A stretch of DNA of 64,000 nt from the NCBI GenBank assembly GCA_035041965.1, contig JAPYMA010000266.1, positions 1-64,000 of the forward strand, in the 5' to 3' direction. This stretch comes from Anisakis pegreffii. Taxonomy: Eukaryota > Nematoda > Chromadorea > Rhabditida > Anisakidae. The position numbers were made by a program, and so were the translations under genes. Numbering within the stretch: the first letter of the stretch is position 1; each line of letters starts with the position of its first letter. This document shows, one piece after another, positions 30,880 through 42,439 of the stretch. Below the pieces are notes generated by a model. The model was not told the DNA's origin, made no database searches, and saw nothing but the letters and a program-made list of their open reading frames with translations.

Positions 30880-30915
30880 TGTTTTTCAGTCAACAAATAT
30901 TTGTGACAAGTAATA
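30880..30915 (+). promoter_or_regulatory. Probable SL trans-splice acceptor of the SET-17-like gene
   Basis: TTATTGTTTTTCAG ends at 30889, 26 nt before the ATG at 30916 and 456 nt after the MAIP1-like stop codon. The short gap is compatible with an intercistronic region. Confidence 0.55.
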
Positions 30916-33701
30916 ATGGCTACCGAAGAAGAGGATCAGTCGGCGTTGAGTGAGGCATGTTTTGTTATTGATTGATGGATCGAGGAACTTGATGATGGTT
31001 TATGAATTGAAATATGTAGAGATTGTGTTCATCTGGGTACCGATCTCAATATGTGACATGTAGAATCGACGATTTTGATGTATTCTCCCGTTTCAAATAT
31101 CAAATCTCAAACTGCGGGCGTTACCAACTTCACGTTAAACCAGTCACTGATGGGATGTATCTTTTGGATTCGAATACTGCTTAGGTGGAAACGGGAGAAG
31201 AAATTCACTTGAAATCGAGTGCTTTATTGGTATTGTTGAAGATGTCGAGCAGGCGACCATGTCAGAATGTATCTGTAGCATGGAATATCAAGATGAAATT
31301 TGTATCAAACATGTAATTAGATATTGATATATTGATAAAATCAATTAGAAAGTATTCTTTCATTCGTTTGAATCGTTTCATTGATTCTTTTAGATGTGTC
31401 TCGTAGTGGATTGTGTTGAACGTTGTGTTAAATTGGTGAATAATGATCATGATAATCCCAAGTATTGTTTACTTCAGAAATTAACAGGTATGCTGCGTTT
31501 ATTCATTCAGTTGAGTTCATTTTGAGTTGATTCAGTGAACAATGAGTTGTCGTTATATACACTCATGATTTATCGTTCGATATCATTATCACTGTTCTTT
31601 TCGGTTAACGTCTTTCTAATAGTGTTTATATGATATGGTGAGTCGGCGGCATTTTCGATTTCAGAATCAGCACGCTGTTTGCTTTGCAAAAGTTGATGAA
31701 CTGTAGTTATGAGAACAGTGTAATTACATTGCTTTCATTCTTTGTATCTTATTCAGTTATGTTGTGCACTTTTAACTTATTTTATTATTCAGAGAAACAA
31801 TTGAGTACGTTTGGAGTATTGTTATCGAAGTGGGAACTGGAAGATGATGATTATATACGTGAGTAATAGTTTAAATAATTTTTTTGAGGACTTATTTCCA
31901 ATTGTACAATTGATGTATATCCGGTATTCTCTTGAATGTGGATATTGAAGTTTCTATTTCTCATGGTCCTCCAAGCGGACTCGAATTCAAAAGATTATTT
32001 TTCGTGTATCGTTGTTGTAAGGTTTGATGCACAACCTCAACGGAATTATATAGAGAATAATTGGATTGTATTTAAGAATGTTCAGGTTTCAGTAGAGAGA
32101 TGTTTGAATTTAAGCAGAGGCACGTGTTCTGGGGGATATTGTGCATGCATAAATCTTACCGATTTAGCTGATTCATTGCGTTTATAGTTGAATAATTTGA
32201 AATGTAAATAAGTCAGCAGTTCTTTTTTTAATTTCGTGCTGATGAATGAGTTTTAGATTGTGATATATGCGGTGAGTATTATAAGGGTTCGTGCCGAGTA
32301 CATCCGTTGTATATGGTTAGTGATCGAGAGGTGAATTGAAATTTTCATTTGTTTTGTTGATTTCGGTGAGTATCCATGATTGGCTGTTCCTTTAGATATT
32401 ATGCGATATTTTGATTGTTTTATTGGTTTTTGATTTAGGTTCGTGAGGATAATAAGCCACGAGCTGAACAAACGTTACCGGCATTCTTTGAGATCAGAAC
32501 GTCCAAAATACCAAAAGCCGGATTGGGCGTATTCGCTAAAATGGACATCCCTACTGGACTTGTCTTCGGTCCTTATCAAGGTGCGTCTCTCAGAATTATG
32601 CTAATCTTAATTAAGTATAATTAGTTATAACGCACCTCATACCACACTCAAATTCGATTGCTAGAAACATCATCATGTTGTTCGATTTCGAGCAAAATTT
32701 TCGCCCGTGGGTGCGGTTCGGGCCTGTGGCATACCACATTCCGGTCGGATGTTTTATTTATTGTTATCAGGTATAAATACAATATCCGCGCGTTAATTGG
32801 TAGCTCAATTAGTGCGTTTGCGTTTCATTTGCGGTTGAAATAGTGCTTGATTGAATAGATATGTGTTGAAGGTGTGTTGTTAAGTGATGCGAAGAAAGCA
32901 GATCAGCATGGATATGCATGGGAGATACGAATAGCTGGTGCACTACCTCAGTACATCGATGGATCTGACCAGAACTACTCGAATTGGATGCGTTTCATCA
33001 ATAGTTCACGGTGTACGTTTCGTTGTCTTATCGCTTTACTCTGATTTGTTATATCGATTAGCTCAGTTGTGGAGCAGAGAATGGGTTCTTGCAGGAAATG
33101 ATTAAAGGGTGTTAGACCTTATAATAGATCAAATAAATGTCACTTTTCGGTAATAATATCATAATTCAACATATTTACAAAGTTACCGAACTGTCAATTT
33201 GGATAAAGCAATAGTAATAGATTACTTATGTGATGTCATATTACCTTCGCAGTGAGAAATATTCTGATAATATCCAACGTTGCGATGTTATAACATCTTC
33301 AGAAGCGCCTCTTGTTAATGTATTAATTGAAATGGTTAATTTCAGTTGAAAATGAACAAAATTTAATAGCGTTCCAGTACAATGGTTGTGTATATTATCG
33401 TGTATTTCGACCGATAAGTGAAGGCGTTGAACTTCTTGGTATCAATTTTTTATGTTAACAATCTCAACGTTACTTCATCGATGTAACTTTGAATTTATGT
33501 AATATTTTCGTTTATGTGATGTAATATGCATTTTTTGAATTCACTTCCTTAAATGAATGTTTGCGTTGTCGTGTGTCATTATTTCATTTGATTGCAGTTT
33601 GGTACGGCAATAATTATGGTGAGAGTCTGGGAGTGTTGACAATATCACAAAAGCCAAAAAAAGTAACGATACCGATTCAGAAGAATCCATTTATTTTGTA
33701 A
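30916..33701 (+). CDS. set-17: PRDM9-like PR/SET-domain histone methyltransferase (SET-17 type)
   Basis: SET-17 is the C. elegans PRDM9/PRDM7-like H3K4 methyltransferase active in germ cells (family knowledge). Exons: 30916-30958, 31185-31312, 31394-31487, 31793-31858, 32257-32330, 32439-32580, 32872-33012, 33346-33438, 33598-33701; phases agree, giving 294 residues. About residues 110-130 hold a PRDM-type zinc knuckle, CDICGEYYKGSC..HPLY. The PR/SET domain (about 145-285) shows LPAFFEIRTSKIPKAGLGVF, FGPYQG, YSNWMRFINS, NEQNLIAFQYNG, YYRVFRPISEG and ELLVWYGNNYG, the full set of PRDM blocks. It stops soon after the domain, with no KRAB and no C2H2 zinc-finger array, unlike mammalian PRDM9. The N-terminal exons (1-4) carry a Cys-rich but unfamiliar region; the exon 1 donor is a guess supported by phase only. 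The symbol is by orthology. Confidence 0.85.
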
Positions 33702-34960
33702 CAACAGCTAACGTATTAATCACTAATACTGCATTGCATCTCATAATTAATAACATCATGAGTATTGCATAATTAACTTCCCGTCATTTGATAGGTATAG
33801 TTGATGTGGTGCTACAGGTGGTATGTAATGAGTGTATATTTCATTGACTGTTCTCATTGTTGCTTGATCAAAATTCAGTGGTCTGACTATGAATTGTGTG
33901 CGTTGTTAGTTGATAAGTTATTGAAGAGAATGTTATTGAGCTGTGTAAAACTTGTGATATTCATTTTATATTCAAATATTATCAGATCATTCTGCGATAC
34001 TTCTTTCGTCATAATATATGTAATCTATTTTACTTTTGCTTTTTATGCATTCATTCTCCTATCCTTGTTCATTTGATAACCTGTAATTAATCAATTGATC
34101 ACGATTGCTCAATAGCTATGTTGTGATTTTTCCGTTTGCAATTGACTGAATTTATCGAATTTATTGGTTGTTGTAAATCGCTTCTTTTCAAATTCAAATT
34201 GATGAGATCCTGTGCGATTCCATTGCGTTCATCGTTTTATTCTTAAAATATTGTTTTTTGTCCTTTATTCCGGTCAGATTTTGTGTGCATCTATTATTTG
34301 TTCTGTGTGATCGTATATTTTCTGTGGATGAAATTCTATGAAGAGTGTTGAATATTTGATTTATTCACTTTCTTATTGAACATACAAATGCCAGTCAGTT
34401 GCCGGAGGATCAAATTACATTGAAATGAATTCTATGGATTTATGAGGAATTAATTTTTTGCGTAAATAACTTGTAATAGTCAAAGGTGGTCTTGTGTCTC
34501 TTCTGCACACTCGCGCACGTATCTTTCGGAAGCGGATAGCGGCCGAAATATTGTGACGCTTTGTAATGTGTTCATCTGAACAATATTTGTTATTTGACTT
34601 CAATCAGGATATTTTTTTAAAATCAGTTTTCTTCATGCATTAATTTGATTGAAAAACGACAGCTGGATTATTCGAAAGAATCCTTAAGTGATCAATTGAT
34701 GACTGCTCTGATCCGATGAGAAATGAATTATAAGTTTATGATGAAGTAATTATGTTTTGCAAATGCAACTTACGAAATCGCATTCCGATTATCAAAAAAT
34801 GATTTTTCATTCAAAAAAATCACCAAAATCGTTGTTGTTTATTGCAACGTTTTGGTGTGATTTCTTGTGAGGAAAGTGATAGTGCCATTAAATTCATTCG
34901 TATGTTATGCAGCTGAAGTGAAATCGTTACAACATTTTTTCTTTGTGGGTTGAATGTGAG
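33702..34960. other. Gap between the SET-17-like and RAD9 genes
   Basis: About 1.26 kb of T-rich DNA with the SET-17-like 3' UTR and the RAD9 upstream region. Frames here are hydrophobic because of T-richness and have no supporting splice sites. A small pair of complementary words sits around 34,800-34,860 (AATCACCAAAA and TTTTGGTGTGATT). Confidence 0.5.
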
Positions 34961-34996
34961 ATTGTTCAGAATTGTTTATGAATGAATGCGATCTAA
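34961..34996 (+). promoter_or_regulatory. Probable SL trans-splice acceptor and leader of RAD9, with a short uORF
   Basis: GATTGTTCAG ends at 34969, 27 nt before the ATG at 34997. An upstream ATG at about 34978 opens an out-of-frame uORF that overlaps the RAD9 start and could dampen translation. Confidence 0.4.
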
Positions 34997-37900
34997 ATGG
35001 ATGATCAAAATTATGACAATGAACCAAATACGGGCATTACCGCTGGAGCATCGTTCACTATGCATGGTAATTTCCGAGGTGAGCACTTTATTTGAAGTTT
35101 TGCTCATTCAAGAATTATTGATAGTGAGAAAAGTTGAATTGCAAAATTTTAAAATGCTTCATCAATGCTTCATGTTAAATGTATATATCAATGGGGATTT
35201 TTTTTTTTGAAGTGTTCGCGCGAGCCATTATGATGTTGAATCGAGTCGGTGAAGAACTCTATTTGGAACCGAATGAAGAGGGGGTTGGTCTCTTTGAAAT
35301 ACTTCGTTCGTTTAAGAAATTTTGTTCGTTTTGAATTTCGAACATTGCGATGCTATCGTCTCTGTTCAGTTGATATTCGTTTTCTCCGCACCCGATCATA
35401 CTGATTATCTTTGAATCGCAGTCAAATGCGCATTTCTTACAGTTGGCTCTCCGAGCGCTGAATTCAAGTAAATCAGCGTATGCGACATTCCTCTTCTCGA
35501 GCACTTTCTTTATCAGTTGTGATTTAAGAAGTATCAAAAACAGCGACTATAATCTGTGTAGGATTTCAATGAAGGTTTGTTGTTGCATTGCATTCATTAT
35601 CGGAACCACTTCATTGCATACTGATTTTATTTTTCGCATTTCGCTTTCATGATACATCGCTAACGGTTTGCTAAAACCGCTCTACTGACTTCAGTAGAAG
35701 AATATTGGGGTATGTTTTTGCGACTCGAATTGGAGTCGATTGAAGTAGTGCTCGAGTTCGATCAAATCAAATCGCTCATCGAATGCCTTTTGCAGTGTGC
35801 GTTATCCGCATTTCGTAGTGTAAAGAGCTGCGATAAATCAGTTCTATCCTGTCGACTTTTTATCAATCCAAAAGCTGATTCTATGTTGGTACAATTGACG
35901 CATACTTATGGTTGGTTCAGTTTTTGCATTTCCGCTTCATTCATCCTTTAGGTTTGCAGTATTTGTTGTAATTTTTGTTACCACCAATACATATCGTCAC
36001 GGTCATCATTATCGTTGATATCAAACACTAAATCATCAAAAAGTGAAACGATGAATTATTTCTTATTTATTGTTTCCTAATAAAAATTTACAGATGTTAT
36101 CAAATCGCATGAGATTTCATTTTTGGACTGTACGACAGCGTTTAGGAATGTCGTCAATAAAAGTGATCTGGCTGACTGTGTTGTCGCATCTTCATTGTAA
36201 TTTCTTGAATGCATTCGTTAATTTGCTCACTTGTTCCTCTGTCCATCCATCTCTGTGCCATAAAAACAGCAAAAAATTTGTTCTAATCGGCTGCATATTC
36301 CATTTCCTTAGTCGGCCTTATCCCCCATAAAGCATGCGCTTTTCAACTGAATATTGACCAACTAAATCTGTTGATATCATCAGCATCACAATAATACTAT
36401 CGGTTCGGCGATATTGTGTCAACGAAGTTGATTTCAGTTGCTTATCGAATCTATTTCTTCAAATACGTCAAAATAGCGATGAGATAATGTTATGCGCTAA
36501 ACCAGATTCGTTTATCGTACGCAACTATACTACACGAGAATTGGGTTGGAACCATTTATTTATCTTTGTTTGTGTTCATTGCTTTTGTTTGCATTGACTG
36601 ATTTTTGTAAGTGATCAGCCTGAATGTATCGCTTCTCAGCAATATATTCTTTTTGATATAATTTGAATGTTCACCGATGTAAAAATGTGTCATCTGTTTA
36701 GATCTTTAACGAACCAAAGTTAATTTTTATTTATTTGTATTCATTATCAATTGCATTAGATTAAATACGATCTATACCTATTGATTGACAAATACTGTTT
36801 ATTTGCAAATTTTGATCTGATTGTTAGTTGAAATGAAATTTGTGATATACCTGTTGATACTTATTAGATGTTGTCATTCATTTGAATTATAGCGAGAAGA
36901 ATGCTCCATTTTTATGTCATTTCAGAACCAGATAAAATTATGAAAACAGAAATGAAGATTTCAACTACAGACTTCGAACGATACAATATACCGAAAGCAA
37001 CTGAAGTTACTGTGAATCTGAAAGAATTCCGAGTTAGTTGGATGAATATTTCATGCAGTAATCACTCATTACATAGATAATTTATCACTTGTTTCTTTAT
37101 TTTACAAAGAATACGTTAAATAGCCAAATTATCTAATGTTTTCATACTGTTTTTCTTTGCCATGTTTCAATTTTCTGTTTTGCATTTTCTGACATGTCTC
37201 ATAGTCAGCATTAAGATTTCTGCGTTTTCGTGAAAGATACATTTTTCGATTGGTTTTTATATTAATGATTATAGTTCGAATGAGTATTTCACTAAATTAA
37301 TGAATGATTTGAAGGCGTTGGTTCATTTCGCAGAAACCTATCAAGCTCCGATCAGTGTTTACTTCGATCAGCCAGGAAGGTGTATATTATATGTTCAGTA
37401 CTGTATGCACGTTTTTTTCCGTAATGGAGAGAGGGAGGACGATTCGAGATAGAAATTAAAAACTGCATCCGTTTGGTGTTTACCACTCAGAACAGATCCT
37501 GAATGGATCTGATGTGAACTGAATCACCTAGAGCTGAAGTTGTACAACGTATCAAACTTATAAAACTGAAAAAAGTGTCGTAAAAATATTTCAAACGAGA
37601 GATATGCAGCCATTCATAATATCACTTCAAGTGAAAAGTTTTCACATTGATGACTCTAGCATAACTCTAGTAACCTGCTACAATGTTGTGCAAGTGATAA
37701 TACGCTTATTTACGATACGCTGTATCATAATTGATACCGCAAAGTATATTTTCTAATTGCATCCCCCTCTAACCGCCACCAATATAGAGCACGCACTTTT
37801 CAGTCCGATGGTACTCGCGTTGGAGAGTGACGTGAATTTTACCGTAGAACTTGTGATCGCGACCGTTGACTTTGACTCGTCGATAATTGAACCGAATTTT

Positions 37901-39175
37901 TGTACTGCGGCAGTTGAGAGTTCGAATGAAATCGAATGCGCTTCATCGTTGAGGCAATCGGTGTCATCATCAGTGCAACAAAATGCTCAAAAACCAATCG
38001 AAACACAAAGCCAAAATCGACTATCCTCACTCAACAGTCAAATGCTCAATCAACAACCTAATCACAGTCATAATCAACCATCAACATCCCTTCAACACCA
38101 AAATCAATCACCGCAACAAATCAGTCACGATCGACGTTATTCAACTCCATCGCCTAAATCTGCACCTAATCAATCGCAACACGATCATCGCACACATCTT
38201 CCACAAACACCTCCACCACCTCAACCTGAAGCACCCGATAATACCGTGCTATCACAAGCGGTTGTCAATCAAAAATCCAAATCACAGTCATTCGCGCACG
38301 GATCCGTCGCAACTTCTACCGTAACAATGCCACCGTCATCTTCAAATGGAACCGTTGAATCCGTAAAAGCAACGAATGGCCATGACGAAGGATCGAGTGT
38401 GAAGAAGCGATGTTTAAGAGAAAGTAACGAAAATGAAAACAGAAATGAGATCAGTCATTCGACGGTTGTAGAGAATTCGGTTGTTGAAAATACGATAAAC
38501 AATGAAGGATTATATCCGAATAACAATGCTGACAGTGATAAAGATGATGATGACGACGTTGAGATGTTTCCTGAAAGTCCATCTCCACCTCCGTCTAAAT
38601 CCGTTAGTTGTATCATCTTATGTTCATTCACTCATTAAAAGAAGCGTTTGAATGCTTCCATCAAAACCGAATTGATCCACACGCATTCAGAGGCGATTAT
38701 GCTTATGCCTTTTATTGACTTTTTTTTTAATTTCGAAAGAAGGGCTTTTTGTGATGTGGCATGTATCGTATAATATTTTGCCTCTAGCTGTGTTACGTTT
38801 GTTTTATCTTGAAAAAAAAAGAGAACGATTTTGTGCCAGAACGTGGGTGCTACGGGGTATTTGTGACATCTTTTCAACAAAACACCTAAACTTTCAGCTA
38901 TCAAATTTCAGTCTTGATTAATTGAATTGTGCGTAATGAAACTCGTCATATGACGTGTGGAGGATGTTTTATTTTAATTCAATGAATACATCTAAATGTG
39001 CTGCTGCTTGTTTTGAATGAACAATCGTATTTGCTGCATCAGTTTCTTCAATGAGCATTTTCAGTATCGTCATTTCTTCCTTGGATCCAGTCAAACAACT
39101 CAGCATGCAAGTCAGTTGTTTCGCGATAAACCAGTCATTGCACCGAATACACAATTCGATGATGAACTTCTGTAA
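34997..39175 (+). CDS. hpr-9: Checkpoint clamp subunit RAD9 (HPR-9)
   Basis: RAD9 forms the PCNA-like 9-1-1 clamp with RAD1 and HUS1, which marks damaged DNA and activates ATR through TopBP1 (family knowledge). Exons: 34997-35078, 35213-35283, 35443-35574, 35796-35910, 36094-36196, 36438-36544, 36926-37032, 37315-37379, 37804-38602, 39065-39175; phases agree, giving 563 residues. The clamp domain (about 18-285) shows NRVGEELYLEPNEEG, LALRALNSSKSAYATFLFSS, SAFRSVKSCDKSVLSCRLFI, EISFLDCTTAF, VTVNLKEFRALVHFAETYQA and ISVYFDQPG, aligning block by block with human RAD9A. The tail from about 290 is a single 799-nt exon, rich in Gln, Asn, Ser and Pro, with an acidic DKDDDDDVEMFPESPSPPP stretch. A final small exon carries YRHFFLGSSQ, like the FRSLFFGS motif of vertebrate RAD9 tails. 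The N-terminus has about 18 extra residues. Confidence 0.92.
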
Positions 39176-40049
39176 ATACAGTGTTCCACAAGTCGTCGAC
39201 CAACTCTGCTACAGTTCAATCGACTGTCTACCTTCGAAATTCAAGCTACCCTCCATTACCCCTTCCCTCAGATCTACAGTCAATCAGGCTCGTAATTGGG
39301 TACTGCAATATCTCGATATCCTTTGTGATTCATGTATAAAATCGAAAGTGTTGTGGCATGTGAATCCATGTGTTATGAAAACCTTAACATTGCATTACCT
39401 CATCTGTTCATCAAATTGTCTCATTTTAAAACTTAAATCATTGATTTAATCTTTGAAAGACGGGTTTATTCACTGTAATTTTCGTTTATATTATTCTTTT
39501 TTTGGTTATGATTAATCAAATGAAATTTTAGTAAACAATTATCCGTTGACCATAGGCCGTATTTACTTCATTTCTCATTAACTTTATATTGCCGTATTTC
39601 ATTCGTGCTGTAATTTATATTCTCCGGCATATTATTGAGAAATGAAGTGAATATATTCATACCTTATCGTTGCATTGTTGTTCTCGTTTTTTAGCGTACA
39701 TTTTCTGATTATGCAAAATCAAGTTATTTGTCGAAATGGTTCATGCAATATTAGAAATAGAAAGTGTCTTTCATAAAGGGTTCTTTTTTTTACCTATTCG
39801 AGACGATTCAGCAGTGAAGGAGAGAAACTTCCATAACGGTCTCATTTTTTAAGGTAATGAAAACAAGCTTTCCGAATCGATATCATTGTTGATACTGCTT
39901 CTTGTTCACTAAATCTTTTCTGCCGTGTATGTCTGTCTAGCAGTGTGCATCTGTTTATTTGTTAATTTCATTTAAGTTAACTCTTGACTCACCAATAATT
40001 GCTGCTTAAATTCTATCTCGATAACAAATATTGTTTTTTTATGAACTTC
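39176..40049. other. Convergent gap after RAD9, no gene seen
   Basis: Contains the RAD9 3' UTR and the 3' flank of a minus-strand exon. No other structure was recognised. The plus-strand open frame running to 39449 is RAD9's last exon read in another frame. Confidence 0.5.
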
Positions 40050-40343
40050 TCAAACGCGGAGAAGTTGAGCGTCTATATCGTAATGAGGATCTCTGTTGCT
40101 TGAGTTTGCATCCATTCGAATGAATGCTTCAAACTTTGGAACATTTGTAATAAACACTCTTATTGATCCGAAATGCGATGATTCAATTTGATATCTTTTA
40201 CCAAAGGTTACGATTCCTTCTCTTTCAATAATATCGAGACGTAAACGAAGCATTTCTTGTGAATGCGTTTTGAGTTGATTTACGGCTGTGGCATCTTCGA
40301 ACCAACAACAATTAATGTGAACCGAAGACGAATAAAAGGTTCG
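40050..40343 (-). CDS. Unrecognised terminal exon of a minus-strand gene
   Basis: I do not recognise the family. From an acceptor (TGATTTCCTAG, exon start 40343) a frame of 97 residues runs to a stop at 40050-40052. It is strongly protein-like: RTFYSSSVHINCCWFEDATA, then HSQEMLRLRLDIIEREGIVT, FGKRYQIESSHFGSIRVF, KFEAFIRMDANSS and a final HYDIDAQLLRV. It mixes hydrophobic and charged residues like a folded alpha/beta domain, with no signal peptide or transmembrane segment. An in-frame TAG overlaps the acceptor, so translation must enter by splicing or start at the internal ATG at 40253. No convincing upstream exon was found between 40,380 and 46,000. Confidence 0.5.
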   Translation of the reverse strand, partial: RTFYSSSVHINCCWFEDATAVNQLKTHSQEMLRLRLDIIEREGIVTFGKRYQIESSHFGSIRVFITNVPKFEAFIRMDANSSNRDPHYDIDAQLLRV

Positions 40344-40724
40344 CTAGGAAATCACATCGATGTGTGTTCACATTTTGATGAAAGTAACGTGTAATAGGTG
40401 CATTTATTTTTAAAGTTTTCTTGTTCTTTGTTCAGGTTGTTTTGTGAGTTTCAAAGTTTTTTGTCAGTTTCGAGTTTATTGATCGCTTCGGATCATATTG
40501 GAATTTTTTTTGAAGTCTTCGGATTATCATACGAACGTGTTTCCAATGAAAATTGCTTATTTTAAATGGGATGCCATCTCGTTGTCAGTTTTTAGACTGT
40601 TCTTATTTTAATCAATCTTATAATGACGTCTTGAATAGATCTTGTATGCATTAATCACTTAGCATGATATGTATTAACATTTGGTAAATTCATTAGAACA
40701 AAATGGATGTTTACGTCTTAGTGA

Positions 40725-40862
40725 TGGTAACCGAACGAGATAGCGGTCTAGGGAAAATCCGATGAAATCCACCTCTTCATTTCCGGACTTCGTTTCGTTG
40801 TTGGAGACCGAAAATTGTTAAAGCCGAAATTCGAAGCGTAAATCCCGAGCAAATCCGCTAGT
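40725..40862. other. GC-richer island, possible dispersed repeat
   Basis: About 140 bp clearly richer in G and C than its flanks. Both strands have partial open frames but no frame fits the downstream minus-strand exon cleanly. The texture resembles a dispersed nematode repeat more than a gene. Low certainty. Confidence 0.25.
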
Positions 40863-41547
40863 ATGCACCAAATAGACAATGCTTACGATTAGTCATGTTA
40901 TTACAATCGTATTCATGTTATTACAAGTGTCTTTGTTTGCCTAATATTTGACTCGTGACTATATGTTGAAAACGTTTAGGAAAGAAGAAATGGACAAGTT
41001 AACTTAAGAGTAATGATAATATCAAGCGTTACTAGTTTCGACTTGTTGATATTCGTAAAAGTTAAAGTTGCGATCACAATATTGTTGTGGTTAAAATCCC
41101 TATAGAATTTGTGTGTTCATGCAGCAGTGTAACAGTGAACATCATCATAACATATTGATAACAACAATAATTAACACATTATGTGTATGCATATTTGTTC
41201 TAAGATGCAGTGTAACTTTATAACTCCATCAAGCGGGATGGACTATCATGTGTCTTGAAATAAACAGCGAGGAAATATGCGAAAATTGGGTGATTGCTAG
41301 ATAGTTAGTTAAGAGAAGAAGAAGACACACAGCACACACACCACACCCCATCACCACACCCCAGCCGTCCGCAATTCAGTGAGTCAGTCGAACAGCAGCA
41401 GCAATCATTCGATTGCTCGTAGTCGTATTCGTTATCGGAATGGAATTAAGCGACGAATGACACTCGAATGTTATGATAATGATGATGCAGTCGTGCTTGT
41501 CATTGATTAATCTGTTTCATTTCTTTGATATTTCAGTAGTTTATTAG

Positions 41548-42439
41548 ATGCAAGTTAAGAGTTATTATCTGTTGTTTACTTTTAACTTCTCTTTTTGTGG
41601 ATGTTTCTTATCCGAGTTATTGGTTTGCGACGAAATGTTTTTGTTGACTGCTGGATGGATTATCGATGCCTGTCTTATGTGTGTTTGTTGCATTGGGATG
41701 TATGGATATCGCTTTAATGCGCCACTTGCTGCCTTTTTATGTATCCTTTGTCCTTATATGACACTCTTTCTCGTTCATTTATCCATCTTTTCCAATCAAT
41801 AACCACTCAAATCTCTCTTCTATCTCATTATGTTGTCTCAATCACATCTTATCAATATCCAGCACTTTGTTCATGTTTTCTTCCTATATATCCTCTCTTT
41901 CTCCTCTCAACAACTTTCTAATTTTCAACTTTTTTTCGCCTTCTAAACCCAGTTGGGTTTTGCTGAAGCGAACGAACGAAGAACGTTTTTCGCGTGACTA
42001 TTATGCAGAATGATGGATGGATGGATGGATATTTTTTTGATTGATTGTTTTCCTATGTAATGGATCTTTTGAAATTCTATTATTACCGTTCTATTGGCTG
42101 AACCAGTTAACTTGACAAATATATTTATGATATACGCCTTACAGTTAGTAGGGAATATGCGCAACTTGTTAGCATGGTATTCATAATCTTTTGCTTGAAA
42201 ATATTTAGAATATTGTTAATATTGACTGCTTTTGATTCTGCGATAGAAACGCTGCTACTCATTCAGAGCGTAATAGTGAGATGAATCTAATCAAGACTCA
42301 ATCGGAATTTCAGTTGTTATCTAAGCAAGCTTTAGGCATCTCGAAAAACAAATCCAATCAAACTACCATTAAAACTGAATCTTCGGAAGTTTCTGCTTCA
42401 GAGAGAGGCAATTTCGTTCCAACGCATTTGTTTTGGTGA
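41548..42439 (+). CDS. Candidate small multi-pass membrane protein
   Basis: Not firmly recognised. TTTGATATTTCAG ends at 41537, 10 nt before the ATG at 41548, like a trans-splice site. Exon 1 (41548-41740) is very hydrophobic, with segments YYLLFTFNFSFCGCFLSELL and MFLLTAGWIIDACLMCVCCI, then YRFNAPLAAFL. A second exon from 42145 continues FSREYAQLVSM; it ends either at 42176 or, reading on through VFIIFCLKIFRILLILTAF, at 42275. Exon 3 (42314-42439) is polar and ends THLFW and a stop. Phases agree both ways, giving 116 or 149 residues. The longer form would have three to four membrane helices and vaguely recalls nematode LAPTM4-like/DUF7027 proteins, but would need a 38-nt intron. This is an inference from phase, splice sites and hydropathy. 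Confidence 0.38.
42011..42030 (+). repeat. (GATG)n microsatellite
   Basis: Four to five GATG units in an intron of the candidate membrane-protein gene. Confidence 0.85.
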
